Source: Turritopsis dohrnii (taxonomy: Eukaryota; Cnidaria; Hydrozoa; Anthoathecata; Oceaniidae). From it: a stretch of 64,000 nt of DNA. Positions within the stretch are counted from its first letter, which is position 1; each line of letters begins with the position of its first letter. The position numbers were made by a program, and so were the translations under genes. The notes below the pieces were generated by a model. It was not told the origin of the DNA and did not search any database. It was given only the letters and a program-made list of their open reading frames with translations. Of the stretch, positions 30,701 to 40,527 are shown piece after piece. The stretch spans positions 186,001 to 250,000 of the forward strand of contig BQMF02000303.1 in the NCBI GenBank assembly GCA_027922465.2, written 5' to 3'.

Positions 30701-33700
30701 CTTATTGAAGTGCACTTCTTTACTCACTTTGTACAAAAACACTAATATCACAGTTTAATCAAGAGAAAATTAACTGGTTGGAATAACCGTGACAACGTAC
30801 AGCTCTCTTTTCTCAAGTCTAGCTTCTTCCAGTAAGCTGTGTCCATACCTAAAGAAAAAACAACAAAGCAAATCTCCACAATTTTGTGAAACTACTATAC
30901 AGTCAAATGAGGTTAACTTTGGGTAAAACTTCTGCACATATTTTTAAGGTCTTGCAAGTGTTGGAAAATTATTTGGGATAACATGTGGTTCAAATGGTTA
31001 CTTCGACTGTCTGTCATGTCATTTGTTCACAATAGTGAAACCACAAACTCATTACTTTTGAAAGATAAATACAACGTTTCACATCATTCATCATCATTCC
31101 AATTCATGGTAAGAGTAAATACAATGCAATACTTGAGAGACTTTTAAAAATGTGTTAGGCTAATTCGGTTTATAATTTTATTACTCGAATGTAACGTGAA
31201 AGAACCATGCCTAGCAACCTTACCCCCATTCACTGCTGAAACTTTCAGTCAAGGCTCAATGGATTGTTCCACAGTACCCTTTTATCAAAGATCAATTTGA
31301 GATTGTAAAGAAACTGGACCAAAAAACTTTGCTGCCATTATTTTGAATTTGTGCAACTTATATATTATGTCTGTTTTCATATCACTAGCTTTTCACATGG
31401 TCTGTCTGCTGTCCTGCTAATTAATATCAATAAACATTACTCCAAAAAGAGGTCCATCAGCATTTAATTAGATTAATAAGTGATGATTGTCTTCAAATAT
31501 TTTTTAAACATATCATCATAGCAGTTCCAAGAATAACATGTACCTTGGTGGAGTTGGTGACCCTTGTACACGAAGCTGTTCTCTTATTCTTTGCTGTGAT
31601 GGTGATGGAGATTTCTTTGGAGATCCCTGCAACCAAGAAACAAAGACCTTAAATCTTTTATTTTGATTAATTTTTTCACTAATATAGTTGCTGATTTCAG
31701 GTTGTTACAGCCAGGCCTCACTGTTTGAAAATACCTTTGAAATGCACCATGGAAACACAGATAAATCAAACACATACCATATTGATTCTTGAGCGTATAT
31801 GATCATAAGGGGTAGATTTTTTCCCATGAACGGAAAGCTGTTGCTTGGCAACCATTAACTGAAAGATAAATTGACAACCTATATATCAATATCCGAATCT
31901 CTTTCTGTCACGTAATTTAAAATAAAAACGTTTGTCCAACATCATCCATATCAATACTACTTTCAATCACTATGATATACACAATAAACATTTGTACATA
32001 GACATCAAACTATCACACCATTGAGCACCAGCTGGAATTATATAATTATAATATGTATAAAATAACATCAATATGAGAGAATTTTAGTGCTAAAAACTGC
32101 TAGATGTTAAAACCACATGTTTTGTTCAACATAAATAACTGAACGTGAAACTGTTACACAAACGAAAGTAATTAAAGCATACCCTACTCTTTAGTTGATT
32201 GTTTTGTTTTTCAAGCAAACTAACGGAAGCTTTCAATTCTTCGATTCGATCTCTTGATTCTAAATCCACTCCTCCTGTGACAACAACAGAAAATAAAAGG
32301 CAAAAGACATAAAATCAGTTAATATAATTACATGAATGAAAGCCAGAGTGAATTTATGGAGTAAAATAAATTAGTACCTCCTTCTGCCAGGTTTTTCCGG
32401 TCTTTAACTAATCGGAGTAGTTTAGTTGCCATCCTGAGAATGCACACACAGTAATCATGACTGTAATAACTCTAATCTACATTTTGCCTCAAATTATAAC
32501 AAATAAAAAGAAATTTCTTAACTGCATTGCAGATCCATGACTGATGTGACAAAGAATAATACCAATCATCAAACAGTCAGAAAAGTTAATCAAGAATCAC
32601 TGTTTTGAAGTTAAGCTGATCATTCGTATATAGATAAATTTCTTCACTTCAACTTAATCAACTTAGTGAAAAGTTGATTAAGTATATAGTTATATTCATA
32701 TCATTTCTAAGCCTGAATTTTCTTGAAAGTCTGTAAATAGCTATGTATTTCTTCTTATTATTATTATGTTTCTTATTAGTAAATTGCTATGTACAAAGGA
32801 AGTTTTTGTTATTGTAAAGTGTACTGCTTTCACGAAGTATGCAATGCATGAATAATTTAATTTAGTTAAATGTATAAATTATTTTACAGTACCTACATAT
32901 ACACACTGTGTATCTATTTTTTATTTTGTAGAGTGATTGTTTTAACTAAATTTTGCAGTCACGTTCTTCATAGGAGCCAGTAAAACGATGCAGCAGTGAG
33001 AAGTGTTTTTTTCATGATTAGTATAAAGTAGCAACAACTGACGTCATATTTTTTTTATTATGGGGGAACCCCACACACACGCCTGAATCGTATTTGGGCC
33101 TGCGATTTATATAATAAAATATAAAAATCACATAACTTGCACGCACAAAAATTAATTTTTTTGGATTGAATGAAATTCTTTTCATAAACAATTCTGTAAA
33201 TATCCTGCATTTATTCGGAAGACCTTAACAGAATGGAAGATTGAAAAATTTACTCTATTTTGCTCAACGTAGAAACGTTCCAAAGACTGCGTCCACATAA
33301 AGCGCGGCATTCAAATTTTCTTCACTTCTTCATATCGAGCAAGTCTACTCTGGCGATATTCGCTGACGAGGACAAAAATATTGACCAATCAGAAACATTT
33401 TCACTGGGGGTCAAGATAAATCATTATTTTAAAGGGAGCTGGAAACTAAGAAAACGAGTCCTACTGGTACCACTTATGTTTATTCTTTCGTTAGGTGAAC
33501 AAAGGAATTCGTATAACGAAGGAAATTTCAAAATTACCTTAGCAACGGTGGTCGTTCTCCTTAGCAACAATAAATCACTTATTATACCTCAGTAATTTGT
33601 TGTCAATTAAGCAGGAACGTTGAGCATGTTTTTATAAGTATATATGTGTGCAATTCTTAGTGCAAGTCTTAACTAACTCAAGGAGCATTATAGTGAGCGT

Positions 33701-35237
33701 TAGTGCCGTCGCGTGCCTCATAATGACAAGACTGAGAGTCGCACGCCTGAACTACGAAATAACCCTTTAATTGCACGCCTGTTAATTTTTTCATTGACAA
33801 GACTGAATCCTTGCATTGTATCCCCAATTGAAGGCAACATTTTTTGGGAAATATCTTGAGAATCAATAGGGATAACTGACATAGTGAAGTCCACTGTGTT
33901 GCTGCCTATTAGAAAGGGCTGCTTTTAATTAAAAGAGAAGATAATGGTTTTAAAAGTGAAATTAAAACTAGCTACAGAAACTTCAATAGGACAGTTTAGT
34001 GTTTTTAGAAGAATTTCAAAGCTACTGCCTTGTATGAGTAAAATTTTGTAAATGCTCAATACTTATCTTCCCCCCTGTCAAAACTAGTATTCTGGAAAAA
34101 AATTTTTACTTCTAATTTCACATAAATGTATCAAAATCCTTCTCCTTTGTGTGCTGCTCTCGTGTCAACAGATGTGAAAAAATAGAAACACAGCATATTG
34201 AATGGAAAAAATTATCCAATTTGAATTTGAAAAACCGATTTAAAAAAATGTAAAAAATCAGTAAAGTACAGTAACTGATATATCAATCTTAAATTTCAAT
34301 GAAGTCACTCCATCGCTAATACTGTGGACCACAAAAAATATCAGTCATCCATTTTGGTTCTTGAGATATTTACCCTAGTTGTGGTGATTAGAAATGCAAT
34401 GCGATGATCACTGTGTAAAAACAACTGATGTTGCTACAAATAATAATTCCAGTTATATGGTTTTGTGCAAAAAGGAGAGACAAAAATGACCATAACGTAA
34501 ATGTGTCACCCTTAAAATAAAAGTACTTCACACAGATGATGATTAGCATACATTATAATCTTTAAAGACCACTAAATGATGTTACTGTCTATCTGATATT
34601 TTACAATGCAATTATCATTTTGATGGAAATTTTGATCAAATTATAATGTTTATGATAGGTTCATGTTCAGAAAACTATTTTTTTTTCTGATGATAAAACA
34701 TATTTTCAGGGGTTGAAAATCTGCAGAAGCAAAAAGTCAAAACTTCAAAACAAAAAAGAAGATACTCACTGTTTCATTTTTTCTTCTTGTTTGTGGGTTT
34801 TCTTTTTAATTTCCTGAAGTATGGATTGATCAACATGTAAACAGAATGGTCTGATAAATGATTGCCTTTGGAGTTTTTGATATAACAAAATCAAGGGATT
34901 CTCACAGGAAAATTTAGGTATAAAGAAACAAGGGCAAACATAGTAATAAAGATTGAGATCATAGTAATGGAATACAATACTGACATTGTGTTCATCACGT
35001 AAACGTAGGTAACTATCTTCTAATTCACTTCTGCTCCAGTTCATAACAATCTGTCGTTCTTTTACATCACTGATTGCAGGAGTATCTACGAAATCACAAA
35101 ACTGAGTTGATTTTTAAAAGAAGTAAATCATAAGGTTTGTTATAAAAAGATTATACAATATTACTCCAAATTATATTAACTAGAATTTTTTTACCAGCAT
35201 CAGCTTCTTTTCTGCCAGCAAGAAATTTCGAACCCAT
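18721..35237 (-). CDS. RPGRIP1L: RPGRIP1L orthologue (ciliary transition-zone scaffold)
   Basis: I rebuilt 38 coding exons with GT/AG borders and consistent phases from ATG at 35237 to TGA at 18721, totalling 3798 nt (1265 residues; the human protein is about 1315). Order: N-terminal coiled coils (1-575), first C2 domain (about 560-708), second C2 domain (709-882), acidic linker (883-1098), C-terminal RPGR-interacting C2-like domain (1099-1265). Hallmarks include [61 protein letters not shown] and [16 protein letters not shown]1L builds the transition zone at the ciliary base with NPHP4 and related proteins and gates ciliary traffic. RPGRIP1 is the paralogue in vertebrates; the conserved C-terminus and length fit the L form or the pre-duplication ancestor. 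Exon lists are given in the separate domain entries. Confidence 0.95.
19132..19352. mobile_element. MITE family A, copy 3 (RPGRIP1L intron 36)
   Basis: It begins CCCAGTGGGCAAA and ends TTTGCCCACTGG, a clean inverted pair. At 221 bp it is longer than the usual 115 bp, with an insert between the GAAGAGTATTTTCA and ACTCCATCGCAGTGG blocks. Confidence 0.75.
19885..20008. mobile_element. MITE family A, copy 4 (RPGRIP1L intron 34)
   Basis: It carries TTGTTGAAAAATC, ATGGAGTACAATTCTATAGA, TTTCAATAAAAATGCTATTC and ends CATTTTGCCCACTG. It is about 60 bp from copy 5. Confidence 0.75.
20060..20151 (+). mobile_element. MITE family A, copy 5, adjoining a splice donor
   Basis: A right-half copy (CACACTATATTCCAATGAAA, then ATACTCTTCGTTGCAGTGAC) runs to TTTTGATG, next to the GTAACA donor (20152-20147, minus strand) of RPGRIP1L exon 34. 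The terminal TTTGCCCACTG is missing. Confidence 0.6.
20428..20495 (+). repeat. GATAC/GATAT microsatellite
   Basis: About a dozen pentamer-like units alternate GATAC and GATAT in the intron between RPGRIP1L exons 33 and 34. Such tracts usually mutate by slippage. Confidence 0.9.
20552..22138 (-). other. RPGRIP1L exons 31-33: acidic linker
   Basis: Exons: 22138-21749, 20963-20858, 20703-20552 (residues 883-1098). The region is Ser/Glu/Asp/Lys-rich and poorly conserved, like the human linker. [14 protein letters not shown] near the end recalls the acidic DDCIIPGP segment before the human C-terminal domain. Exon 31 is the largest exon of the gene (390 nt). Its acceptor lies in a 31-bp tandem duplication, so a second acceptor exists. 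Confidence 0.88.
21070..21626 (-). mobile_element. CCTTATCGGCCC MITE with a C-terminal ORF fragment
   Basis: The ends CCTTATCGGCCCTTTTTACG and its reverse complement are flanked by TA on both sides, so the core is about 557 bp in an intron of RPGRIP1L. GCCGGCCCTTTT recurs several times inside each end. On the minus strand 21474-21315 is open and encodes an acidic tail ([20 protein letters not shown], and so on to a stop), which looks like the last part of a lost transposase or accessory protein. Confidence 0.85.
22123..22184 (-). repeat. 31-bp tandem duplication spanning a splice acceptor
   Basis: CAATTGTGTTGATTGGCTGA starts at 22123 and again at 22154, with a 31-bp period and no mismatch seen. 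Each copy includes TTTCTTTCAG|CC on the minus strand, so exon 31 of RPGRIP1L has two identical acceptors. Use of the inner one keeps frame with exon 30; the outer one would add 31 nt and shift frame. Confidence 0.93.
22458..24209 (-). other. RPGRIP1L exons 27-30: second C2 domain
   Basis: Exons: 24209-24065, 23225-23071, 22839-22714, 22553-22458 (residues 709-882). They contain [53 protein letters not shown] and, in the small exon 30, [15 protein letters not shown]. In human RPGRIP1L this C2 binds NPHP4. Exon 30 was easy to miss because a longer open frame crosses it on the opposite strand; phase 0 on both sides supports it. Confidence 0.92.
23875..23990. mobile_element. MITE family A, copy 6 (RPGRIP1L intron 27)
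   Basis: This is the best-preserved copy, about 116 bp: GGGGGCAAATTTGTTGAAAA, GCGAAGGAGTGCATTTCTAC, CACACTATTTCAATAAAAAT, GCTCTTCGTCACAGTGG and GATTTTGCCCAC. The two halves are roughly palindromic. Confidence 0.8.
24968..25932 (-). other. RPGRIP1L exons 23-26: first C2 domain
   Basis: Exons: 25932-25858, 25648-25533, 25340-25171, 25053-24968 (residues 560-708). [14 protein letters not shown] leads in; [16 protein letters not shown], the [20 protein letters not shown] block and [12 protein letters not shown] match the N-terminal C2 of the RPGRIP1 family, which is thought to act in protein-protein rather than Ca2+ binding. Confidence 0.93.
25981..26075. mobile_element. MITE family A, copy 7 (RPGRIP1L intron 22)
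   Basis: It carries CTGCAACGGAGGAGTGCATT, then TTCAATAGAA, CTACTTCAATAAAAATG, CGTCACAGTGAGTTTTTGA and TTTTACCCACTGG. The left terminus is lost. Confidence 0.75.
26928..27177 (+). repeat. Dispersed repeat family B, copy 3
   Basis: It runs from ACGTTAGCATAGCTACAGCA to TTAGCAACAAATTAAGCAAC and AAAAATGGTCATTT. It is cut by the MITE at 27178-27394, after which CTACTATCCGTCTGACC (27395-27412) resumes the family's end. Confidence 0.7.
27178..27394. mobile_element. TA-flanked MITE nested in repeat B
   Basis: The termini TATAGTGCGTTCACTCTAAC and its near-perfect reverse complement (GTTAGAGTGAATGCACTATA) bound a 217-bp element. TA flanks the core, a pattern of Tc1/mariner-type MITEs. It lies in RPGRIP1L intron 19. 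Confidence 0.85.
32434..34769. other. Largest RPGRIP1L intron, no gene seen
   Basis: This 2.3 kb intron between exons 3 and 4 has no recognisable exon or element. A 111-codon plus-strand frame at 33260-33595 lacks domain features. CCTTAGCAAC occurs twice within 35 bp near 33537-33570, resembling RFX half-sites, but that could be chance. Confidence 0.5.
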
Positions 35238-36813
35238 TGTGTATTAGGATTTCACCAAATCATCATTATTTAATTTTTCAAAAGAATCTACAATGTATTA
35301 AAAATGTGTAAATCTCTTGCTGATCTGTGAAGAGGTCAGCAACTTAATCAGATCAGTAACACTCCTGATTTCTTACAGTTCATATAATCAATTTGAATCA
35401 CGCTTCTGCTTCATAAAAGGAAAAATGCTGGCACTTTCCTTAATCAAACCAATTATTAAGCTTTTCAAGAGGCAACCTGCCATTTTTTCTTATTCCTTAT
35501 AGGAGGTCAGGGTTTAACACCTAATCGATGCCCAATGCCAGCAAACTATAACAGCATGAATTGGCCAATATAGTTTAGCACTCAGCTCGAGAACAGGATT
35601 AGCCCAAATTCAGACTTTAAAGGCTCTGAGAACTCACAAGATCCTCAACAACATCATGCTTGGTAAACATTAATACAATAACACAAGAAAATTCATAGGA
35701 TCAACAGCTACAAGGGGTAATGCTAGATAAGATTACGGTGAAATGCAATATATTTTTTTAACGTGAAGTGAACAAAAACTCATGCAAAAAAAATTATCTA
35801 ATAATTTTACAACAATATAATACAAAACAATACTAATCTAAAATTTCAAGATTCATTTTTGACTGAATATTTTGAAAAGCTCAATGGAGGCTGTCCATGC
35901 GGGATAACATACATAATTCCTTGGTAATAATAACTTGGTAATTGTAACTAGATTTTAAAAACTGGCTTGTACTTTCAAAAATATATACCTAAGAAACTCG
36001 ACCAACGAAATCACTCTTCCAAAACATCAGATTTTCAATTATGGGAATTCTTTACTTTTAAGTAGGACTTTTATCATAACTATAAATAAGAATTCTTTAT
36101 AAAAGGTGATGGCATTGTAATTTAAGGGAGTCTTATTACACTTTATGACTTCTTATGACCAAATAACCCTTTCTTCCACACAACTACAAAAGGATATTTC
36201 CTTGAAAAAAAACCTTTTGAAAGATTCCAAAACATCAAAAAAATATTTGTCAAAATTCCAGATTTATCTAATTCCACAATTTTGTTTAGTCCATGATACA
36301 AATTTAAGGACATTTATGAAAATTAGGTGTTTTCCTAATTCACAGGATAAGATGTTTGAAAATTTACAATTGATAAAACCTAAATTTATACAATTACAGC
36401 TCTAATACTGCAGTTTGTCTAAATAATATGAAAAAATCCTTTTTAAGAACTAAGACTTGTTTACAAATCATACCATAATTGAAAATGTGTTTTAGGATCT
36501 TGTCACATTTACTGTTGTCGATTACACTGTAACAGTAATTGCTAATGAATAGTATAACGAGTGAATATCCAGCACAATGAGTAAGTCCAGCGATAAATCA
36601 GAAAAAACATAATCTGTCCGATGAGAGTTTTCGAAACAAAATGTAAGATTTCCAGTTTTGAACTACTCTTTATCATGATTAACAAGAAAATGTTATCCTT
36701 TATAATTCAACATCTCAGTGATGAAGTGAAGCATAATGAAATTGCATTTGCTTATCCACTATTTATTATCAACAATGAGAAGGGTCTTGGCATCATAGTA
36801 ACAATTGATTAAA
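35238..36813. other. Interval between UBE2W and RPGRIP1L
   Basis: This 1.6 kb holds the 5' flank of RPGRIP1L and the 3' UTR of UBE2W, both on the minus strand. It is AT-rich with no recognised coding sequence; the frame at 36145-36405 has no domain features. No clear promoter element or X-box could be assigned. Confidence 0.5.
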
Positions 36814-37284
36814 CTATACCGTGTCGTCATGAAATGTCCAATGCGTTTTCTTTGGATTTTTCCTGGCTGTTCGTACGTAAAAGTTGTTATCTGGTGGCAG
36901 TTTTTTTTCTTTGCAACTGCTCAACATGCTCACGATACTTAAACATACAGACACCACCGACATAGCTGGACTCCAGTCTTCAGAAAGTATAGATAAACAG
37001 ATATGTCCATTAGAATATACATGTGGATGCACAGGTATATGTTCACCTATAAAAACTACCATTGGTGAATCGAAAGGATAGTTGTCACTAAAAGTAAACT
37101 CAAGCTGAAACGTTTCCCCATGATATAACGTATCTTCGGCTCCCTTTACCGTAACTCTCCATTTATGAAGATTGGTAGAAATTCTATTAGGATCCACAAT
37201 AATGCCCTCTATTTTCTGTTTGCTAAGGTCTGCCAGTTCTTTCTGTAAACGTTTCATAGATGCTGCAGGAAAACTACCAGCCAT
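36814..37284 (-). CDS. UBE2W: Ubiquitin-conjugating enzyme E2 W, intronless
   Basis: A complete 156-residue UBC-fold protein. SMKRLQKELADL forms the first helix, NYPFDSPMVVF the central strands, and HPHVYSNGHICLSIL the active site with Cys96; the HPH in place of the common HPN tripeptide is typical of UBE2W. SEDWSPAMSVVSVCLSIVSM and KKLPPDNNFYVRT follow, and the end NPKKTHWTFHDDTV matches the short, flexible UBE2W C-terminus. UBE2W transfers ubiquitin to the alpha-amino group of disordered N-termini and works with RING ligases such as CHIP. I start at MAGSF; a Met five codons upstream is also in frame. The whole CDS is one exon, unlike vertebrate UBE2W. Confidence 0.95.
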   Translation of the reverse strand: MAGSFPAASMKRLQKELADLSKQKIEGIIVDPNRISTNLHKWRVTVKGAEDTLYHGETFQLEFTFSDNYPFDSPMVVFIGEHIPVHPHVYSNGHICLSILSEDWSPAMSVVSVCLSIVSMLSSCKEKKLPPDNNFYVRTARKNPKKTHWTFHDDTV

Positions 37285-37719
37285 CTTTTTAAAATGCAAT
37301 TTCCAATAATGTTTTTATAATGTTTTGATCCTAGAACAAAGAATATAGGCTGGTGGAATACATTTATTATCTAAATCTTATTGTAATCTTAGCTATCTTT
37401 TTCGCTGGTATTGAAGTATAATTTTTATTCTTTTAATTTAAAGGAAGAATTTTTTTCCAGGTAGAAGCTTTGTTGTAGCAAAAGTTTCTTCTAGAAATGC
37501 ATTCTTCCTTTTAGTCTAAGTATAAAAATACAATTATGATTTTCTATGTTTATGAAAATAACTATTACGCATTTTTTGATTTAATTAAGTTCTCATAAGA
37601 ATGAAGACATAAGAGCCTTTTTTCACAGAATAATTTCTTAATAAATATTCCCAATGCCACAGTCAAATGGTGTGAAAAAAACTTACAATTGTTTGCATTA
37701 CATTACTCACTACCTACAC
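37285..37719. other. Upstream flank of UBE2W
   Basis: AT-rich, without coding sequence. It probably includes the UBE2W 5' UTR and promoter, but no motif can be assigned. Confidence 0.4.
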
Positions 37720-38880
37720 TTTTTTTTTTAATTAATTGCCTCATACAAGGTTTAAAACCACTAATGTGTATTGAGGTACAAGGAAGAAAGGTGACGATGA
37801 ACATTGCATTTAAAGTGTTGAAGATTATAATGAGAAGGAAAAACAGACTGTGGTAAAGAATTCCAGAGAGTAGAGGAGCGAGGAATGAAACTTTGTTGGT
37901 AAAAAGTTTTAGTTGACTTTAGGATGTTGACAGTGTGATCATGGCAATTAGATGAATATATCTTGTGTTTCGCTTGAATGTTTTTAATGCAGGGATGAGA
38001 GAAGAGAGCTCAGTTGAACATTTTCCATAGAAGTATTTATAAAAGAGGCAAAGAGATGCCGCAGATCTGCGATGGCAGAGTGTGACAAGTTTACTTGCAA
38101 ATTTATCACCAATAGCATTACAGATACGATTCTGAATACGATCTAAAAGATTAAGAAAGTCTGAGGGTGCACCACCCAAAATATGGCAGCAATACTCAAT
38201 ACAAGACCAAATAGTAGATTTATAGAGGTAAAGAATGGAATCAGGGCTGAGGTATGCTTTCGCACAAAGAAGGGAGCCCACCTTCATTGAGGTTGACTTA
38301 GCAATTGCCTCAATGTAGGAACACCAGGAGAAGTCCTCTGAAAAAGTGATACCGAGGAAACGAAAGGAGTTGTTTTCTTCCAACAGGGTGCCATTCATGG
38401 GAACTGACGGTAAAAAGGGACCTTTAGTATGATTTACAGAAAGAAGTTTGTTTTTTTTGGAATTGAATGTGACCAGCCATTTGTCTCCCCACTCAACTAC
38501 AGATTGCAGATCAAGCTCAATTTTGCTATTTCTACCTGGCTGAACAAATCTGATTTTGGAATACAGGAATAGATGGTTGAATCATCAGCATATAATGGCA
38601 AGCTTGGAAATAATGTCATCAGGCAGATCATTGATGAAAAGAAGAAAAAGGATTGGCCTAAGGACAGAACCTTGGGGAACTCCTGCATTGATTGAGTGTG
38701 TCGGTGATGACTGCCCATCTAAAACAACCTTAAGCCTACAATTACCAAGGAAGGAACGAATGATCTCATAAAGGGGACCCTTAACTCCATAATGGAGAAA
38801 GCTTTTTCAAAAGACCAATATGCCAGACTTTATCAAAGCCTTGGATATCAGGTGTTGCCTTAAAGAAATAGCAACAAGAG
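37720..38880 (-). pseudogene. 5'-truncated LINE (reverse transcriptase remnant)
   Basis: On the minus strand this reads as the second half of a non-LTR reverse transcriptase. The SMQEFPKVLSLGQS stretch corresponds to the PQGSVLGP motif, and YADDSTIYS holds the catalytic Asp pair. SFRFLGITFSEDFSWCSYIE and IQNRICNAIGDKF follow. The coding parts at 38718-38497 and 38398-37919 are in different frames, so it is inactive. The 3' end is a poly(A) run (T run at 37720-37729 on the plus strand). Confidence 0.88.
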
Positions 38881-40078
38881 TTAGGAATCGATCGCGTTAG
38901 CGGCCTAACGAGCGCAGAGCGTGCCCGAAATTTTAAAAATCTCTCTTGTGAACATGAATTATTATGCGAGTGATTTTCGAAAATAATAAAACCGCTCTAG
39001 GAAATCTACCTGCACCTAAACAAAACAAGTTGTTTAAACAATTGAGCATTATCAGCGCTGCATATAATTTTTTTACATCAGCGGTCATTGTGATCATTAA
39101 AAGTCAAAGACTGAGTGTATGAAATCTCAAAAATAAGACCCGGTAAACTATTTTATGAGATATTGAAAACTTAATTTTTTCAAAATGGAGGTAAGATGCA
39201 TTATCCAAAATGGGATTGCCCTGAAAAAGTTTCTAAAGAGTGGAACATAATTTCAAAGTTATAGAATGTTATTAGTTTGTCAAATATTTCAACAAACAAC
39301 AAGTTTTGTGATTCAATGACACAATAGTCAAATGTGCCAAATATATTAAAAACCAAAATCTTTGATGGAAAAACTTTCAGTAAAAAAACTTTCGGCAATC
39401 ACAGTTTCGCACACTTTTTAGGATTTTGGATAGAAAAACTTTTGAACGTTGCATTTCACCTTTTTTTTAAATCCCATGGAATACCTGGATATCAAAACAA
39501 CATTATGCAATAGGTGAGTACACCACAGGAAAACCTTGAGATTTTTTCAGTCTATTTAAGACGTTGTCGGGGCACACTTGCATTTTACAATATCAAACAA
39601 AATAGAAATTATCAAAGTTTTTATAACTTCATAGGTTTCTGCCCTTTCAGAGGAATTCCACGAAAAAAATCTTTTCTGCATTTTGTTTGATAATAAAAAG
39701 CTGTCTATGATGGAGTTCACGAGACTTGATTCAACTTAAAGCTTTGCTCAGATAACTGTGCTGTGTTATTTTGAAAAATTCCCAAACAAACGAGGAACAG
39801 CTTTTTTACAGAAAACCATCAGCCAATTGCTTCCGTATTCTGAATCATACACATTGTAACGCTTCAAGAGCCTTACTTGTCTTATAACTTTGATCATAAT
39901 GTGAGTTTTTGAGAGCTTTGTTCTGTTTGGGAAATTTTTGTCTATGTTTGTGAAACTCCATTCTGTTTTCAGTTTCCACATTACCTTTCATCAGGATTAC
40001 CATCATAGCATCCACCGTCAGTCTTGCTCAATGGAAGGGAAGGCTTCTTCAGCTTCAACCTTCCTAGAGATGGTGTCT
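38881..40078. other. Non-coding stretch between LINE fragments
   Basis: No gene or repeat boundary could be recognised; small open frames on the minus strand at 39201-39398 and 39766-39981 lack features. Confidence 0.4.
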
Positions 40079-40190
40079 CAATGACAACACCTGAAAGGGA
40101 CCCTTAACTCAATATGCAGAAAGCTTTTTCGAAAGACCAGTATGCCAGACTTTATCAAAAGCCTTGGATATGCCAAGAGCAACAGGCTAT
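40079..40190 (-). pseudogene. Second fragment of the same LINE family
   Basis: AGGGACCCTTAACTC, CAGAAAGCTTTTTCGAAAGA and GACTTTATCAAAAGCCTTGG match 38770-38850 closely. It is only about 110 bp long. Confidence 0.75.
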
Positions 40191-40527
40191 AATTGTCTTT
40201 AGGGGAAGGTAGAGATACCATCCAGTCTAGTACTCCTACTTCGTCTATTAGTGTAGATGTGCTGCTTGCAGTGCTAATCTATATACTCTAGAGGATGGAC
40301 ACCGGTCTCCTTATCTTGTAGGTCTCTGCCTAGTAGTGGCTTCAACCTTGCAGGGAGCAACCTATTTAAAAAAAAACAACAAAAAACCCCATCTTGTTTT
40401 ACTCATGACAATATGTTGTGGCATGTCTGTGGAAAGCAGTGAATGAAAGGTTTCTTAGGTTACCGTAAAATGGGATGACTTCAATCAGCGGGGCAACCTC
40501 AGTGAAAATAAATTGTTAAAACTCTGA

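Larger units (their letters stand above)
26162..35237 (-). other. RPGRIP1L exons 1-22: coiled-coil region
   Basis: Exons on the minus strand, 5' to 3': 35237-35195, 35085-34985, 34813-34770, 32433-32378, 32274-32183, 31858-31778, 31626-31544, 30848-30801, 30522-30450, 30373-30303, 29467-29362, 29174-29100, 29014-28943, 28805-28732, 28482-28428, 28305-28221, 28142-28036, 27924-27874, 27797-27731, 26801-26683, 26563-26462, 26233-26162. They encode residues 1-559, Glu/Lys/Gln/Leu-rich with heptads throughout. [20 protein letters not shown] near the start and [20 protein letters not shown] later are diagnostic of the family. Every exon is 43-119 nt, typical of ancestral scaffold genes. Confidence 0.93.

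Noticed and set aside
31840..31852. GTTGCTTGGCAAC, an RFX X-box-like palindrome
   Set aside because: It fits the motif of ciliary gene promoters but lies in coding exon 6 (VAKQQ codons), 3.4 kb downstream of the start codon, so coding constraint or chance is a better explanation.
33260..33595. 111-codon plus-strand ORF in an RPGRIP1L intron
   Set aside because: No domain, no splice context and composition like surrounding intron.
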